This document shows, in pieces, positions 32,749 to 42,662 of a stretch of DNA of 64,000 bases; within the stretch, counting starts at the first letter, position 1; each line of letters opens with the position of its first letter. The position numbers and the translations under genes were made by a program. Under the pieces are notes generated by a model. It did no database searches, was not told the origin of the DNA, and worked only from the letters and a program-made list of their open reading frames with translations. The DNA is from Devosia litorisediminis. Its GTDB lineage: Bacteria; Pseudomonadota; Alphaproteobacteria; Rhizobiales; Devosiaceae. The stretch is from positions 62,001 to 126,000 of the forward strand of contig NZ_JAGXTP010000002.1 in the NCBI RefSeq assembly GCF_018334155.1, in the 5' to 3' direction.

Positions 32749-33756
32749 ATGTTCACTTACATTCTGCGCAGACTTGCGCTGATCCTGCCGACTATTATTG
32801 GCATCTCAATCTGCGCCTTCGCCTTTGTGCGTGTGCTGCCCGGCGACCCCATTCTGGCCATGGCTGGTCAGCACGGCGTGACGCCTGAGCGCTACGAAAT
32901 TCTCAAAGAACAGTTCGGCTACAACCTGCCCATCTGGCAGCAATACTTCAATTATGTCTGGGGCGTGCTGCAGGGCGATTTCGGCATCTCGCTGTCCACC
33001 AAGCGACCCGTAATCACCGAATTCCTGACCCTGTTCCCCGCCACGATCGAGCTGGCTTCGGTCGCAATGATTCTGGCGGTCAGCATTGGCATCCCGGCCG
33101 GCATTTTCGCTGCCGTCAATCGCGGCTCCTGGTTTGATCAGCTCACCATGGGTGTCGCCCTGACGGGCTACTCCATGCCCATTTTCTGGTGGGGCCTGCT
33201 GCTCATCATCTTCTTTTCGGGTTATCTCGGCTGGACCCCGGTTTCAGGCCGTCTCGACCTGATGTTCTTCCTGCGCCCGATCACCGGCTTCATGCTGATC
33301 GACACCCTGCTGTACGGAAACTGGCCAGCCTTTGTTTCGGCGCTGCGCCATCTCATCCTGCCCGCGGTGGTGTTGGGCACCATCCCGCTGGCAGTGATCG
33401 CCCGCCAGACCCGTTCGGCCATGCTTGAAGTGCTCGGCGAGGACTATGTCCGCACCGCTCGCGCCAAGGGCCTGTCACCCCGTCGGGTGGTCAATGTGCA
33501 CGCCCTGCGTAATGCACTGATCCCGGTGGTCACCACCATAGGTCTGCAGGTTGGTCTGCTGCTGGGCGGCGCCATCCTCACAGAAACCATCTTCTCCTGG
33601 CCGGGCATCGGCAAGTGGATGATCGATTCCATCGCCAAGCGCGACTATGTGGTGGTGCAGTCCGGACTGCTGCTCATCGCCCTGATCGTCATGGCGGTGA
33701 ACCTTCTGGTCGACCTGCTCTATGCGGTCATCAATCCGCGCATCAGGGTGAAATAA
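32749..33756 (+). CDS. dppB: Dipeptide ABC transporter permease
   Basis: 335 residues, six membrane segments, with the first at 8-28. The EAA-type loop EDYVRTARAKGLSPRRVVNVHALRNALIPVVTTIG, which docks the ATPases, is clear. It forms the inner-membrane channel with DppC. Two bases separate it from dppC. Confidence 0.94.
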   Translation: MFTYILRRLALILPTIIGISICAFAFVRVLPGDPILAMAGQHGVTPERYEILKEQFGYNLPIWQQYFNYVWGVLQGDFGISLSTKRPVITEFLTLFPATIELASVAMILAVSIGIPAGIFAAVNRGSWFDQLTMGVALTGYSMPIFWWGLLLIIFFSGYLGWTPVSGRLDLMFFLRPITGFMLIDTLLYGNWPAFVSALRHLILPAVVLGTIPLAVIARQTRSAMLEVLGEDYVRTARAKGLSPRRVVNVHALRNALIPVVTTIGLQVGLLLGGAILTETIFSWPGIGKWMIDSIAKRDYVVVQSGLLLIALIVMAVNLLVDLLYAVINPRIRVK

Positions 33757-33757
33757 C

Positions 33758-34663
33758 ATGACCGAGGCAACTTCCACTCCCACCCCGACCAAGGTCAGCA
33801 ATGCCGCTGCGTTCCGCGAGTTCTGGCACTATTTCGCCGTCAATCGCGGTGCCGTCATTGGCTTGGTCGTCTTTGTACTGCTCGTCCTGGTGGCCATCTT
33901 CGCTCCCTTGCTGGCGCCCTATTCGCCCGATCAACAATATCGCGATGCTATCCTGACCCCACCGGTCTGGGATGCCATGGGCGATCCCCGCTTCCTGCTC
34001 GGTACCGACCCTGTGGGGCGCGACATGCTGAGCCGCCTAATCTATGGCGCGCGCTATTCCCTGTTCATCGGTCTGTTCGTTGTCACCGGCGCGCTGTTTG
34101 TCGGTGTCATCCTGGGCGTGCTGGCCGGCTATTTCGGTGGCTGGGTGGATGCTGCCATCATGCGCGTCATGGACGTGATCCTGGCCTTCCCCTCATTGCT
34201 GCTGGCACTGGTGCTTGTGGCTATTCTCGGGCCGGGCCTGTTCAATGCCATGGTCGCCATCGCTCTGGTGCTGCAACCGCACTTTGCCCGACTGGTCCGC
34301 GCGGCAGTCATGGCTGAAAAGAACCGAGAATATGTGACGGCAGCCAAGCTTTCTGGCGCCAGCCACATTCGCCTGATGCTGATCACTATCCTGCCCAATT
34401 GCCTGGCGCCGTTGATCGTGCAGGCCACGCTGAGCTTCTCCAACGCCATTCTGGAAGCGGCCGCCCTGGGCTTTCTGGGCATGGGGGCGCAGCCACCAAC
34501 GCCTGAGTGGGGCACGATGCTGGCATCGGCCCGCGAGTTCATCCTGCGCGCACCCTGGGTGGTGACGTTCCCCGGTCTGGCCATTCTGGTGACCGTTCTG
34601 GCAATCAATCTGATCGGCGACGGCCTTCGGGACGCGCTTGATCCCAAGCTCAAGAGGAGCTGA
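33758..34663 (+). CDS. dppC: Dipeptide ABC transporter permease
   Basis: 301 residues: a polar N-terminal tail, then six membrane segments and the EAA loop NREYVTAAKLSGASHIRLMLITILPNCLAPLIV. The motif LLGTDPVGRDMLSRLIYGAR is typical of DppC/OppC. It pairs with DppB and is followed after 3 bases by dppD. Confidence 0.94.
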   Translation: MTEATSTPTPTKVSNAAAFREFWHYFAVNRGAVIGLVVFVLLVLVAIFAPLLAPYSPDQQYRDAILTPPVWDAMGDPRFLLGTDPVGRDMLSRLIYGARYSLFIGLFVVTGALFVGVILGVLAGYFGGWVDAAIMRVMDVILAFPSLLLALVLVAILGPGLFNAMVAIALVLQPHFARLVRAAVMAEKNREYVTAAKLSGASHIRLMLITILPNCLAPLIVQATLSFSNAILEAAALGFLGMGAQPPTPEWGTMLASAREFILRAPWVVTFPGLAILVTVLAINLIGDGLRDALDPKLKRS

Positions 34664-34666
34664 TCC

Positions 34667-35512
34667 ATGGCCCTGCTTGAAATCAAGAATCTCTCGGTCT
34701 CCTTCGATACCTCCGCTGGCCTGTTCAAGGCCGTCGATGGCATCGATGTGTCTGTCGATGCGCGCGAAGTGCTGGCCATCGTTGGCGAGTCGGGTTCGGG
34801 TAAGTCCGTGGCCATGCTGGCGGTGATGGGTCTTTTGCCCTCAACAGCCACAGTAACTGCTGACAAAATGGAATTTGAAGGCCTCGACCTGCTCTCCATG
34901 AATGCCGCGGACAAGCGCAAGATCATTGGCAAGGACATTGCGATGATCTTCCAGGAGCCTGTGGCCAGTCTGAACCCCTGCTTCACCGTCGGCTTCCAGA
35001 TCGAAGAAGTTCTCGGCATGCACATGGGGCTCAATGGCAAGGCTGCGCGTGATCGCGCTGTTGAATTGCTGCAGCTTGTGGGCATCTCCGATGGGGCTGA
35101 ACGCTTGGGCGCTTTTCCCCACCAGATGAGCGGTGGCCAGTGCCAGCGCGTCATGATCGCCATGGCCATCGCCTGCAATCCAAAGCTGCTGATCGCCGAT
35201 GAACCCACAACGGCGCTGGACGTGACCATTCAGAAACAGATCCTTGATCTTCTGGTCAGCCTGCAGGTTGAGCACGGCATGGGGCTGATCATGATCACCC
35301 ACGATATGGGCGTGGTTGCAGAAACGGCCGACCGTGTCATCGTGCAATACAAGGGCCACAAGATGGAGGAAGCCGACGTGCTTTCGCTGTTCGAAAACCC
35401 GCAATCGAACTACACGCGGGCGCTGCTCTCGGCGCTGCCGGAAAACGCCGTCGGCGATCGTTTGCCGACGGTATCCGATTTCGTCTTTGAACCCGCTCCG
35501 GGAGTGAACTGA
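34667..35512 (+). CDS. dppD: Dipeptide ABC transporter ATP-binding protein
   Basis: 281 residues with Walker A GESGSGKS, signature MSGGQCQRVMIAMAIA and Walker B LLIADEPTTALD. It is shorter than the usual 320-330 residues: the C-terminal oligopeptide (HPY) extension with its cysteines is missing and the protein ends FEPAPGVN. The frame is intact and the stop overlaps the dppF ATG by one base, so this appears to be a natural short form. Confidence 0.92.
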   Translation: MALLEIKNLSVSFDTSAGLFKAVDGIDVSVDAREVLAIVGESGSGKSVAMLAVMGLLPSTATVTADKMEFEGLDLLSMNAADKRKIIGKDIAMIFQEPVASLNPCFTVGFQIEEVLGMHMGLNGKAARDRAVELLQLVGISDGAERLGAFPHQMSGGQCQRVMIAMAIACNPKLLIADEPTTALDVTIQKQILDLLVSLQVEHGMGLIMITHDMGVVAETADRVIVQYKGHKMEEADVLSLFENPQSNYTRALLSALPENAVGDRLPTVSDFVFEPAPGVN

Positions 35513-36342
35513 TGGCTGCCCCCGTTCTCGAAGTCCGCAATCTCAAGCGCGACTATGTTAGCTCCGGTGGCTTCCTGCGGCCCGCCAAGGTCGTTCATGC
35601 CGTCAAGGGCGTGAACTTCACGCTCGAAAAGGGCAAGACGCTGGCCGTGGTCGGTGAAAGCGGTTGTGGCAAGTCCACATTGGCCCGCATGATCACATTG
35701 ATCGATCCTCCGACCTCGGGCGAAATCCTGATCGATGGTGAAGCCGTTGATGCCCGCCACGTCACCCACCAGATGCGCCAGAAGGTGCAGATCGTTTTTC
35801 AGAACCCCTATGGGTCGCTCAATCCGCGTCAGAAAATCGGCGACGTGCTGGCCGAGCCGCTCATGCTCAACACCAAAATGTCGGCTGCTGATCGTCGGGA
35901 CAAGGCGATGGCCATGCTGGTCAAGGTTGGTCTGGGGCCAGAGCACTTCAATCGCTATCCGCACATGTTCTCGGGCGGGCAGCGCCAGCGCGTTGCCATC
36001 GCCCGGGCGTTGATGCTCAATCCGAGCTTTCTGGTGCTGGATGAGCCCGTCTCTGCACTCGACCTGTCGGTTCAGGCCCAGATTCTCAACCTGCTCAAGG
36101 ATCTCCAGGACGAGTTTGGTTTGACCTATGTTTTCATCAGCCATGATCTCAGCGTCGTTCGTTATATCGCTGACGAGGTGATGGTGATGTATTTCGGTGA
36201 TGTGGTGGAACACGGCAGCCGCGACGCGGTCTTCCAGAACCCGCAGCACGAATACACCCAGACCCTGTTTGCTGCGACGCCGCGTTCCGATGTCGACAGC
36301 ATTCGTCGCCGTCTCGCCGCCAAGGCCGCCATCCCGGCGTGA
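35512..36342 (+). CDS. dppF: Dipeptide ABC transporter ATP-binding protein
   Basis: 276 residues with Walker A GESGCGKS, signature FSGGQRQRVAIARAL and Walker B LVLDEPVSALDLSVQAQILNLL. Like dppD it lacks much of the usual C-terminal extension, which supports both being a consistent short-form pair. It ends the transporter operon; the next gene begins 38 bases on. Confidence 0.93.
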   Translation: MAAPVLEVRNLKRDYVSSGGFLRPAKVVHAVKGVNFTLEKGKTLAVVGESGCGKSTLARMITLIDPPTSGEILIDGEAVDARHVTHQMRQKVQIVFQNPYGSLNPRQKIGDVLAEPLMLNTKMSAADRRDKAMAMLVKVGLGPEHFNRYPHMFSGGQRQRVAIARALMLNPSFLVLDEPVSALDLSVQAQILNLLKDLQDEFGLTYVFISHDLSVVRYIADEVMVMYFGDVVEHGSRDAVFQNPQHEYTQTLFAATPRSDVDSIRRRLAAKAAIPA

Positions 36343-36380
36343 TAGTCTAACCCCGCGTCATGGAGCCCTAACCCGGTTTC

Positions 36381-37430
36381 ATGCGTTGGGTTGTGATGAC
36401 CCAGACCAGCCAGCACGATCGCGCCCGACAGCCCAATCGCGGGCGGGACGCCCTGACGCCCGCGTCCATGCCTTGGCGAGGGTGGAAGGATATCGTCTAT
36501 CGGCTGGTTGTCGGCTTCAACGAGAACCGCATTCTGCTGACGGCGGCAGGTGTCACCTATTTCCTGCTGCTGGCTCTGGCGCCGTCTCTGAGCCTGTTTG
36601 TCACCCTTTATGGACTGCTCAACGACGCCACGGGCGTAGTCGAGCAACTCAACCTGCTCACTGGCGTGGTGCCGGACGGCGCACTCGATATCATCCGTGA
36701 CCAATTGGTGCGTCTGACCAGCCAGGATGATCGCTCTCTTGGTATTACGTTGCTGGTGTCACTCAGCGTCGCGCTCTGGGGCGCCGGGGCGGGTATCAAG
36801 GCGTTGTTCGAAGCCATGAACGTGGTCTATGGCGAGCAGGAGAAGCGCAATTTCTTTGCCGTCAATCTGCTGGCGCTGATCTTCATTCTGGGGGGCTTGG
36901 TGCTGACCAGCGTTATGGTCAGCGTCGTGCTGGTCCTGCCCGTGGTGCTTAGCCTGCTCTCGCTTTCCCGCTTCGACGGCCTTGTGCAGATGGGCGCCTA
37001 TTTTGTGCTGCTGGTCTTCCTGCTGTTGGCCTTGTCCGCCATCTACCGCTGGGGACCGAGCCGACAGGAGGCGCGCTGGCGCTGGGTGACGCCAGGTAGT
37101 GCCTTCGCCGCGCTGGGCATCATGGCGGCCTCGCTGCTGTTCTCTTGGTACGCCGCCAATTTCTCCAATTACAGCGCCACCTACGGCTCGCTCGGCGCTG
37201 TTATGGGTATGCTCACTTGGATCTGGCTTTCGGTCACGATCGTCATTCTGGGCGGCTCGCTCAATTCCGAGATCGAGCACCAGACAACCACGGATTCAAC
37301 CACCGGCGCCGTCAGGCCGATCGGCGAGCGCGGTGCATTTGTTGCCGATACAGTAGGTGAACGCTGGCCGGCGCGGGGCGGCAATGCCGGCGGGGATGTT
37401 CCCGACGACGAGCGTCCGCCCCGCAATTGA
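36381..37430 (+). CDS. YihY/BrkB-family inner membrane protein
   Basis: 349 residues with six membrane segments in the central part. FNENRILLTAAGVTYFLLLALAPSLSLFVTLYGL and the later WIWLSVTIVILGGSLNSEIE, the usual end of the family, are seen. N- and C-terminal tails are polar. The family was once called ribonuclease BN by mistake; its role is not well known, with envelope or transport functions proposed. An ATG at 36396 (MTQTSQ) is an alternative start. It is downstream of dppF but has no evident functional link. Confidence 0.85.
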   Translation: MRWVVMTQTSQHDRARQPNRGRDALTPASMPWRGWKDIVYRLVVGFNENRILLTAAGVTYFLLLALAPSLSLFVTLYGLLNDATGVVEQLNLLTGVVPDGALDIIRDQLVRLTSQDDRSLGITLLVSLSVALWGAGAGIKALFEAMNVVYGEQEKRNFFAVNLLALIFILGGLVLTSVMVSVVLVLPVVLSLLSLSRFDGLVQMGAYFVLLVFLLLALSAIYRWGPSRQEARWRWVTPGSAFAALGIMAASLLFSWYAANFSNYSATYGSLGAVMGMLTWIWLSVTIVILGGSLNSEIEHQTTTDSTTGAVRPIGERGAFVADTVGERWPARGGNAGGDVPDDERPPRN

Positions 37431-37437
37431 TCTGCCT

Positions 37438-38472
37438 TTAGACGGTGACGCGCTTGCCTTCCTTTGAAGAGCGCATAAGCGCATCAATCAGCCGGTGCAC
37501 ATGCATTGCGGTGTGGCCCGTTGAGACTGGGTTACGATCATGGTCTACCGCGTCGGCAAAGTCAGCGATCTGTGCGGCATGCCAGTCGAAGGGGAACGCC
37601 ATCGGATCGGCCCCGCCACCACCCTGACTGGCCTCGCCTTCGGTGATGGTTTCACCGTTTCGGGTCTGCACCGTCAGATTACCCGCTGTCAGCGTCGCCG
37701 AGGCGTCGGCAAAGTTCAGCGTCAGGCTTTCCGGACCGCCCGGGAAATTGGCCGTGGTCGCCATCATCGCCCCCACCGCGCCATTGTCGAACTCCAGCCC
37801 CGCTGACACGAAGTCCTCGGTTTCCATCTGGTGCAGCCGCGTTGTCGCAGCCATGGCTGTAACGGCTTTGACTTCACCACACAGCCTCAGCATCAGGTCG
37901 AGCGAGTGGATCGCCTGGGTGATCAACACCCCACCGCCATCCTGCGCCAGCGTCCCGCGGCCGGGTTGGTCATAATAACCCTCCTGCGGTCGCCACCAAG
38001 GCACCACAAGGTGTACGGCCTCAAGTCGGCCGTAGCGATTTTCGGCAATGGCCTCTGCCAGTATGCGTGACGCCCGGCGGAACCGGTGCTGGAAGATCAC
38101 GCCCAGTTTGACATCGGCAGCGTCGCACATTGCCACGATCCGCTCAGCAGCTGCCACGCTCCGTTCGACAGGTTTTTCTAGCAGCACGTGCTTGCCCGCT
38201 GCGGCCGCTGCGGCAACGATCTCTTCACGCGCATTGGGTGTGGTCAGCACCAGAACGGCATCGAGTCGTGGATCGGCCAGCAACGCCTCATAGCTCTCGG
38301 CGGCAGGGAAGCCATAGGTCGAGCAGAAACTGTCCAGCTCCGCCCGATTGCGGCGGTACACACCGAGCACATTGATGGTATCGGAAAGTGATTGCAGCGC
38401 CAGCGCATGTGGCTTTGCGCCCATGCCTGCGCCGATCACACCAATCGCGAAACGTCCCTGTTCATCACTCAT
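37438..38472 (-). CDS. Gfo/Idh/MocA-family oxidoreductase
   Basis: 344 residues. The Rossmann fold begins FAIGVIGAGMGAKPHALALQS, and the catalytic-lysine motif is EKPVERSVAAAERIV. The C-terminal domain has a tidy GFO_IDH_MocA_C pattern (GGVLITQAIHSLDLMLRL). ATG at 38472 is chosen over one five codons upstream because GGAGGAGAG precedes it. It probably oxidises a sugar, inositol or similar polyol with NAD(P). It is convergent with the YihY gene, 7 bases apart. Confidence 0.86.
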   Translation of the reverse strand: MSDEQGRFAIGVIGAGMGAKPHALALQSLSDTINVLGVYRRNRAELDSFCSTYGFPAAESYEALLADPRLDAVLVLTTPNAREEIVAAAAAAGKHVLLEKPVERSVAAAERIVAMCDAADVKLGVIFQHRFRRASRILAEAIAENRYGRLEAVHLVVPWWRPQEGYYDQPGRGTLAQDGGGVLITQAIHSLDLMLRLCGEVKAVTAMAATTRLHQMETEDFVSAGLEFDNGAVGAMMATTANFPGGPESLTLNFADASATLTAGNLTVQTRNGETITEGEASQGGGGADPMAFPFDWHAAQIADFADAVDHDRNPVSTGHTAMHVHRLIDALMRSSKEGKRVTV

Positions 38473-38538
38473 CCGGCTCTCCTCCACTACGCCTGTTTGG
38501 GGCGATCAATGGACCATGGGAGCCGTTTTGAGAAGGGT

Positions 38539-41235
38539 CTAGGACGCCTGACGCCAGGATTGTTTGGTCAGGAACGCTTCGAGATCCTTCGCGCTGAGCG
38601 CAGGAGCAAAGGCATAGCCCTGCAGGATATCGCAGCCCAGATCACGCAGGATCGCGGCATGCTCCATGGTTTCAACGCCTTCGGCGACAACCTCGATGCC
38701 CATGGATTTACCGATGTCGATGATCGAGGTCAGCAATTGGCGCTGCGGCAGGTCCTTGAGAATCGGCATGACCAGTTGGCGGTCAATCTTGAGCCGGGTC
38801 GGGCGCAGCTTCTGCAGGGACACGATTGAGGCATAGCCGGTGCCGAAGTCGTCGATCTCGACATCAATGCCCAGATCCTTGATCTGGTCGATGTTCCAAC
38901 TGACTACAGCGTCATTGTCATCGAGGTAGATCGACTCCACCAGTTCAAACGAAATCCGACCGGGCGTGATGTCGAGTTTGCGCAGACTGGTGATCAGTTC
39001 TTCATCATGCAGCCGGCGCAACGAGACGTTGACCGAGGCACGCGGCACGATCAGCCCCTTGGCTTCCCAGGCATCAAGTGCGGCCAGCGATTGTTCCAGG
39101 ATCAACCGATCAATCGTCGCCATGACATTGAGCTCTTCAGCCACCGGAATGAAACTGTCGGGGGCTTTGATGCCTTCGGTCGGATGCTGCCACCGGGCCA
39201 GCGCTTCCACGCCGACGACGTCGAGCGTGCGGGCATCAAATTGCGGTTGGTAGAAGGCGATGAACTCGTTGCGCTCCAGCCCGGTCAGGATTTCGTCGGC
39301 AACGCGCTTGGTGTTGACCACTTCGGCCTGAAGAGCATCCGAGAAGAACTCGAAGCAATTGCGTCCGCGCGCCTTGGCCCGATACAGCGCAATATCCGCG
39401 TTGATCAGCAATTGCTTGCCTTTGAGGTCGCTTCCAGACGCCTTGGCAATGCCGATACTGACGCCGAAGCGGCACTCGTGACCCTCATAGGTGACGGGCT
39501 GACGCATCTGGCGCACAATGCGATCCGCCAGCGCCGCCAACTCGTCATGGCTGTCATCAACCGTAGTCAGCACCACGAACTCATCGCCGCCGATACGGGC
39601 CACGAAATCATTGTCACGACACTTGGCGCGCAGTACGGCGCTGGCATGAATCAACATGGCGTCGCCTGCCGCATGCCCCAGCGTGTCGTTGATCTGCTTG
39701 AAGCGATCCAGATCGATGTGCAGCAGCGCCACCGATTGATCTTTGGCGAACCCCTTATTGGTCAGCCCATTCAGCATCTCGTCGAGATAGCGGCGATTGG
39801 GCAGGCCGGTCAGGCTATCGTGCAGCGCGTTGTGCTCGATACGCACGCGTGCCGATTCCAGCTCCGCATTGCGCGCCTGGGTCATTGCCGTCGCGCGCTT
39901 GAGCTCGAGGTTCAACTCGACATCGGCTGTCACGTCCCAATTCACACCCAGCACCTTCTTGGGTGCGCCAGGCGCGCAGTATAGCTTGGCAACTGAGCGC
40001 ACATGGCGCACGCTGCCATCGGCAAGCATCACGCGATAGTCGGATTCATAGCGGCCATCTTCATCGATCATGCGGCGGAATTCGTCTTCCGCACGTTGCT
40101 GATCATCCGGATGCACCACCGCTTTCCAGTCTTCGTGGGTACGCGGACCGCCATCTGACAATCGGCCATAAAGCTCGTTTGTGCGGTCGTCCCAGGTTTC
40201 CTGCCCGCTGGCCATATCCAGTTCCCACACGCCCACCTTGGAGACGTCCAGCGCCAGTTCCAGTCGGCGCGACATGCGGCTCAGCTCGGCTTCGCGCCCC
40301 TTGAGCGCGAAGAAATGCAGTTTACGCTCGCCCACCAGATGGCCGGTGACGACAATGGGCACCAGGATCAGAAGGCCCGCGCCAATAATGGCCAATCGCA
40401 GCAGCCAGTTGTCGCCGGTCGCGGCATCCCAGCCGCCTTTGGGCACTGCAGATATCGTCCAGAAGCCATAGGGCAGGGCGATTTCAGCTGTCACCGGGGT
40501 CGCTGTTCGCAAATCTGGTCCAAAGAACGGCGGCAGCCTCTGCTCGGCAGCATCTTCGCCAGTCAGCGAAATTTGGATATCGAGGCCGGCATCGGTCAGC
40601 CCGCTGTCGGCATAGAGTTCATCGACATCAACCACCGCGGCGACCAGACCCCAGAACCGGCGGCCATTGACGCTGTCGACATAGACGGGAAAGCGGCTGA
40701 CGAATCCGCGCCCACCCTGCACCAGGTCAACCGGACCGGCCAGAACGAGGCGGCCTGTGGCCCGGGCAAGAAAAGCCGCGCCCCGTTGCGCTGGTACCTC
40801 GCGATAGTTCAAACCGATGGCCCGCTCATTGCCGGCAAGCGGATAGGTCATAGTGATGATCATGTCCGGAGCGATGGCTACAGAACGCAATTGGCTCTGC
40901 TCGGCAAACAGGTGCTGCGCCAACTTCTCGAAGCGCTCCGGCGTCATCGCGTCAGGCTCGGTGGAGATCGTCGAAACCAGCCCGCGTACCAACTGGATAT
41001 TGGCGTTGATATTGCCTTCGAGCTTGGCGCGGATCAACGCCAGTTCGGTCAAAACTGCCGCGCGCGCTCGCTCTCGATTAATGGTTGTGCTCTGCGCGTC
41101 GAGATAAACACCGCCGATTATCAAGACCACAAGAGCCAGCAAGGCGGGCAGCAGGGTCGGCCGCAACCAGCTATGTCGATACTCGCCCACAATTTTCCCG
41201 GTCTTGGTCACGGCAACGCTAGTCCCAATGGCCAT
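38539..41235 (-). CDS. Membrane c-di-GMP enzyme: CHASE - PAS - GGDEF - EAL
   Basis: 898 residues. An N-terminal membrane helix (about 27-47) is followed by a periplasmic CHASE-type sensor (about 50-290), a second membrane helix near 295-315 (AIIGAGLLILVPIVVTGHLV), a PAS domain with PAC, then GGDEF and EAL. The cyclase motif ARIGGDEF (about 548) is intact and is preceded by RDND at the position of the inhibitory RxxD site. The phosphodiesterase has EALARW (about 676) and DDFGTGYAS, so both activities could be real. It senses an external signal and sets c-di-GMP, which controls motility and attachment. It is a single gene with no obvious operon partner. Confidence 0.92.
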   Translation of the reverse strand: MAIGTSVAVTKTGKIVGEYRHSWLRPTLLPALLALVVLIIGGVYLDAQSTTINRERARAAVLTELALIRAKLEGNINANIQLVRGLVSTISTEPDAMTPERFEKLAQHLFAEQSQLRSVAIAPDMIITMTYPLAGNERAIGLNYREVPAQRGAAFLARATGRLVLAGPVDLVQGGRGFVSRFPVYVDSVNGRRFWGLVAAVVDVDELYADSGLTDAGLDIQISLTGEDAAEQRLPPFFGPDLRTATPVTAEIALPYGFWTISAVPKGGWDAATGDNWLLRLAIIGAGLLILVPIVVTGHLVGERKLHFFALKGREAELSRMSRRLELALDVSKVGVWELDMASGQETWDDRTNELYGRLSDGGPRTHEDWKAVVHPDDQQRAEDEFRRMIDEDGRYESDYRVMLADGSVRHVRSVAKLYCAPGAPKKVLGVNWDVTADVELNLELKRATAMTQARNAELESARVRIEHNALHDSLTGLPNRRYLDEMLNGLTNKGFAKDQSVALLHIDLDRFKQINDTLGHAAGDAMLIHASAVLRAKCRDNDFVARIGGDEFVVLTTVDDSHDELAALADRIVRQMRQPVTYEGHECRFGVSIGIAKASGSDLKGKQLLINADIALYRAKARGRNCFEFFSDALQAEVVNTKRVADEILTGLERNEFIAFYQPQFDARTLDVVGVEALARWQHPTEGIKAPDSFIPVAEELNVMATIDRLILEQSLAALDAWEAKGLIVPRASVNVSLRRLHDEELITSLRKLDITPGRISFELVESIYLDDNDAVVSWNIDQIKDLGIDVEIDDFGTGYASIVSLQKLRPTRLKIDRQLVMPILKDLPQRQLLTSIIDIGKSMGIEVVAEGVETMEHAAILRDLGCDILQGYAFAPALSAKDLEAFLTKQSWRQAS

Positions 41236-41317
41236 TCTGGCCTGTACTGAGTGTGGGGCCTGGACCTTGATTTTCGCTAATTATCGCGGGGAAGGTGGGG
41301 TCATGGTTAGCGCGCGG

Positions 41318-42097
41318 TTAACGTGGTTCGCGGCTGGTTTCGATCAGTTCTACCCCGGCATCGGTGCACAGTTGCCGAAAGCGCTCTGAGGGACAGTGAT
41401 CAGTCACGAAGCTGCCGATCTGGTCGATGCGTGCGATCCGCACCGGCGCTGTTCGATTGAACTTGCCCTGATCCGACACCAGGATCACGTGCCGGGCATT
41501 GGCAATGATGGCCTGCGCGACCTTGACCTCGCGATAATCGAAATCGAGCAGGGCGCCTTCTTCGTCCAGTGCCGAGGCGCCAATGACCGCATAGTCCACC
41601 TTGAACTGCGAGAAGAAGCCCGCGGCGGCTTCACCCACGACGCCGCCATCGGAAGGCCGCACAACACCCCCCGCGATAACCACCTCAAAGCGCGGATAGA
41701 CCCGCATTCGATTGGCCACATTGATATTGTTGGTGACCACCATCAGCCCGGAGTGATCAAGCAGGGCCTGGCTCACAGCTTCGGTGGTGGTGCCGATATT
41801 GATGAACAGCGAGGCATCATTGGGTATGAGTGCGGCCACAGCCTTGCCGATGGCATCCTTGGCCTCGGCTGAGATGCGCCGGCGTGCCTCATATTCCAGA
41901 TTCTCAACCCCTGACGGCAGGGTTGCCCCGCCATGAATGCGGCTGAGCTGGCGCTGATCACAGAGCTGGTTGAGATCCTTGCGGATGGTCTGCACTGACA
42001 CAGCGAAATGCGCCGCCAATGCATCTACTGTCACCCGGTTATGCAGCCGGGCGAGTTCGAGAATCTCACGATGGCGTTCACTGGTTTCACTGGCCAT
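41318..42097 (-). CDS. DeoR/GlpR-family transcriptional regulator
   Basis: 259 residues. The DeoR helix-turn-helix is RHREILELARLHNRVTVDALAAHFAVSVQTIRKDLNQLCDQRQLSRIHGGA, followed by a sugar-phosphate-binding domain with INIGTTTEAVSQAL and VVTNNINVANRM. It is most like GlpR/DeoR sugar-phosphate repressors. Its ATG overlaps the TGA of the gamma-carbonic anhydrase gene by one base, so the two are translated together; the link is not explained by known biology. Direct targets are not evident nearby. Confidence 0.9.
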   Translation of the reverse strand: MASETSERHREILELARLHNRVTVDALAAHFAVSVQTIRKDLNQLCDQRQLSRIHGGATLPSGVENLEYEARRRISAEAKDAIGKAVAALIPNDASLFINIGTTTEAVSQALLDHSGLMVVTNNINVANRMRVYPRFEVVIAGGVVRPSDGGVVGEAAAGFFSQFKVDYAVIGASALDEEGALLDFDYREVKVAQAIIANARHVILVSDQGKFNRTAPVRIARIDQIGSFVTDHCPSERFRQLCTDAGVELIETSREPR

Positions 42098-42651
42098 CAG
42101 GCAGGCTCGAATTCGTTGGGACGCGCTGTCACCTCGACAAGTCCGGATGCAAAGCGCCGCGCATTGCGCACATAGGCATCAGCTGACTTGCGCAGCCCGG
42201 CAATGGCAGCTTCGTCCAGATCGCGAATGACTTTGCCCGGCGCACCGACAACGAGTGAGCCATCGGGGATTGCCTTGCCTTCGGTAATCAGCGCGCCGGC
42301 CCCGATCAGGCAGTTCTTGCCGATCTTTGCGCCGTTGAGCACCGTGGCGCCCATGCCGATCAGCGTATTGTCGCCAATGGTGCAGCCATGCAGCATGGCC
42401 TTGTGGCCAATCGTGCAGCCTTCTCCGATGGTCAGTGGAAAGCCCATATCGGTGTGCAGCACAGTGTTTTCCTGCACATTGGTGCGCGCGCCGATGATGA
42501 TGGCTTCATTGTCGCCACGCGCGACCACGCCGAACCAGATGCCTGCCTCAGCCCCCACAACGACGCGCCCGACCAGAACGGCCGTCGGCGCGATCCAGCC
42601 CACATCCGGGTCGATCTCGGGGGCGATGCCGTCCAGCGCGTAAAGCGTCAT
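42097..42651 (-). CDS. Gamma-class carbonic anhydrase family protein
   Basis: 184 residues of the left-handed beta-helix (hexapeptide repeat) fold. The three zinc-type histidines His66, His83 and His88 are present ([24 protein letters not shown]). Family members are trimers that hydrate CO2 or have acquired other roles. Followed by the overlapping deoR gene, and preceded 11 bases upstream by selO. Substrate not proven from sequence. Confidence 0.88.
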   Translation of the reverse strand: MTLYALDGIAPEIDPDVGWIAPTAVLVGRVVVGAEAGIWFGVVARGDNEAIIIGARTNVQENTVLHTDMGFPLTIGEGCTIGHKAMLHGCTIGDNTLIGMGATVLNGAKIGKNCLIGAGALITEGKAIPDGSLVVGAPGKVIRDLDEAAIAGLRKSADAYVRNARRFASGLVEVTARPNEFEPA

Positions 42652-42662
42652 CTCGTGTCTCC

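Noticed and set aside
38966..41250. Several long plus-strand frames opposite the GGDEF-EAL gene
   Set aside because: All are shadows; GGDEF and EAL motifs lie intact on the minus strand.
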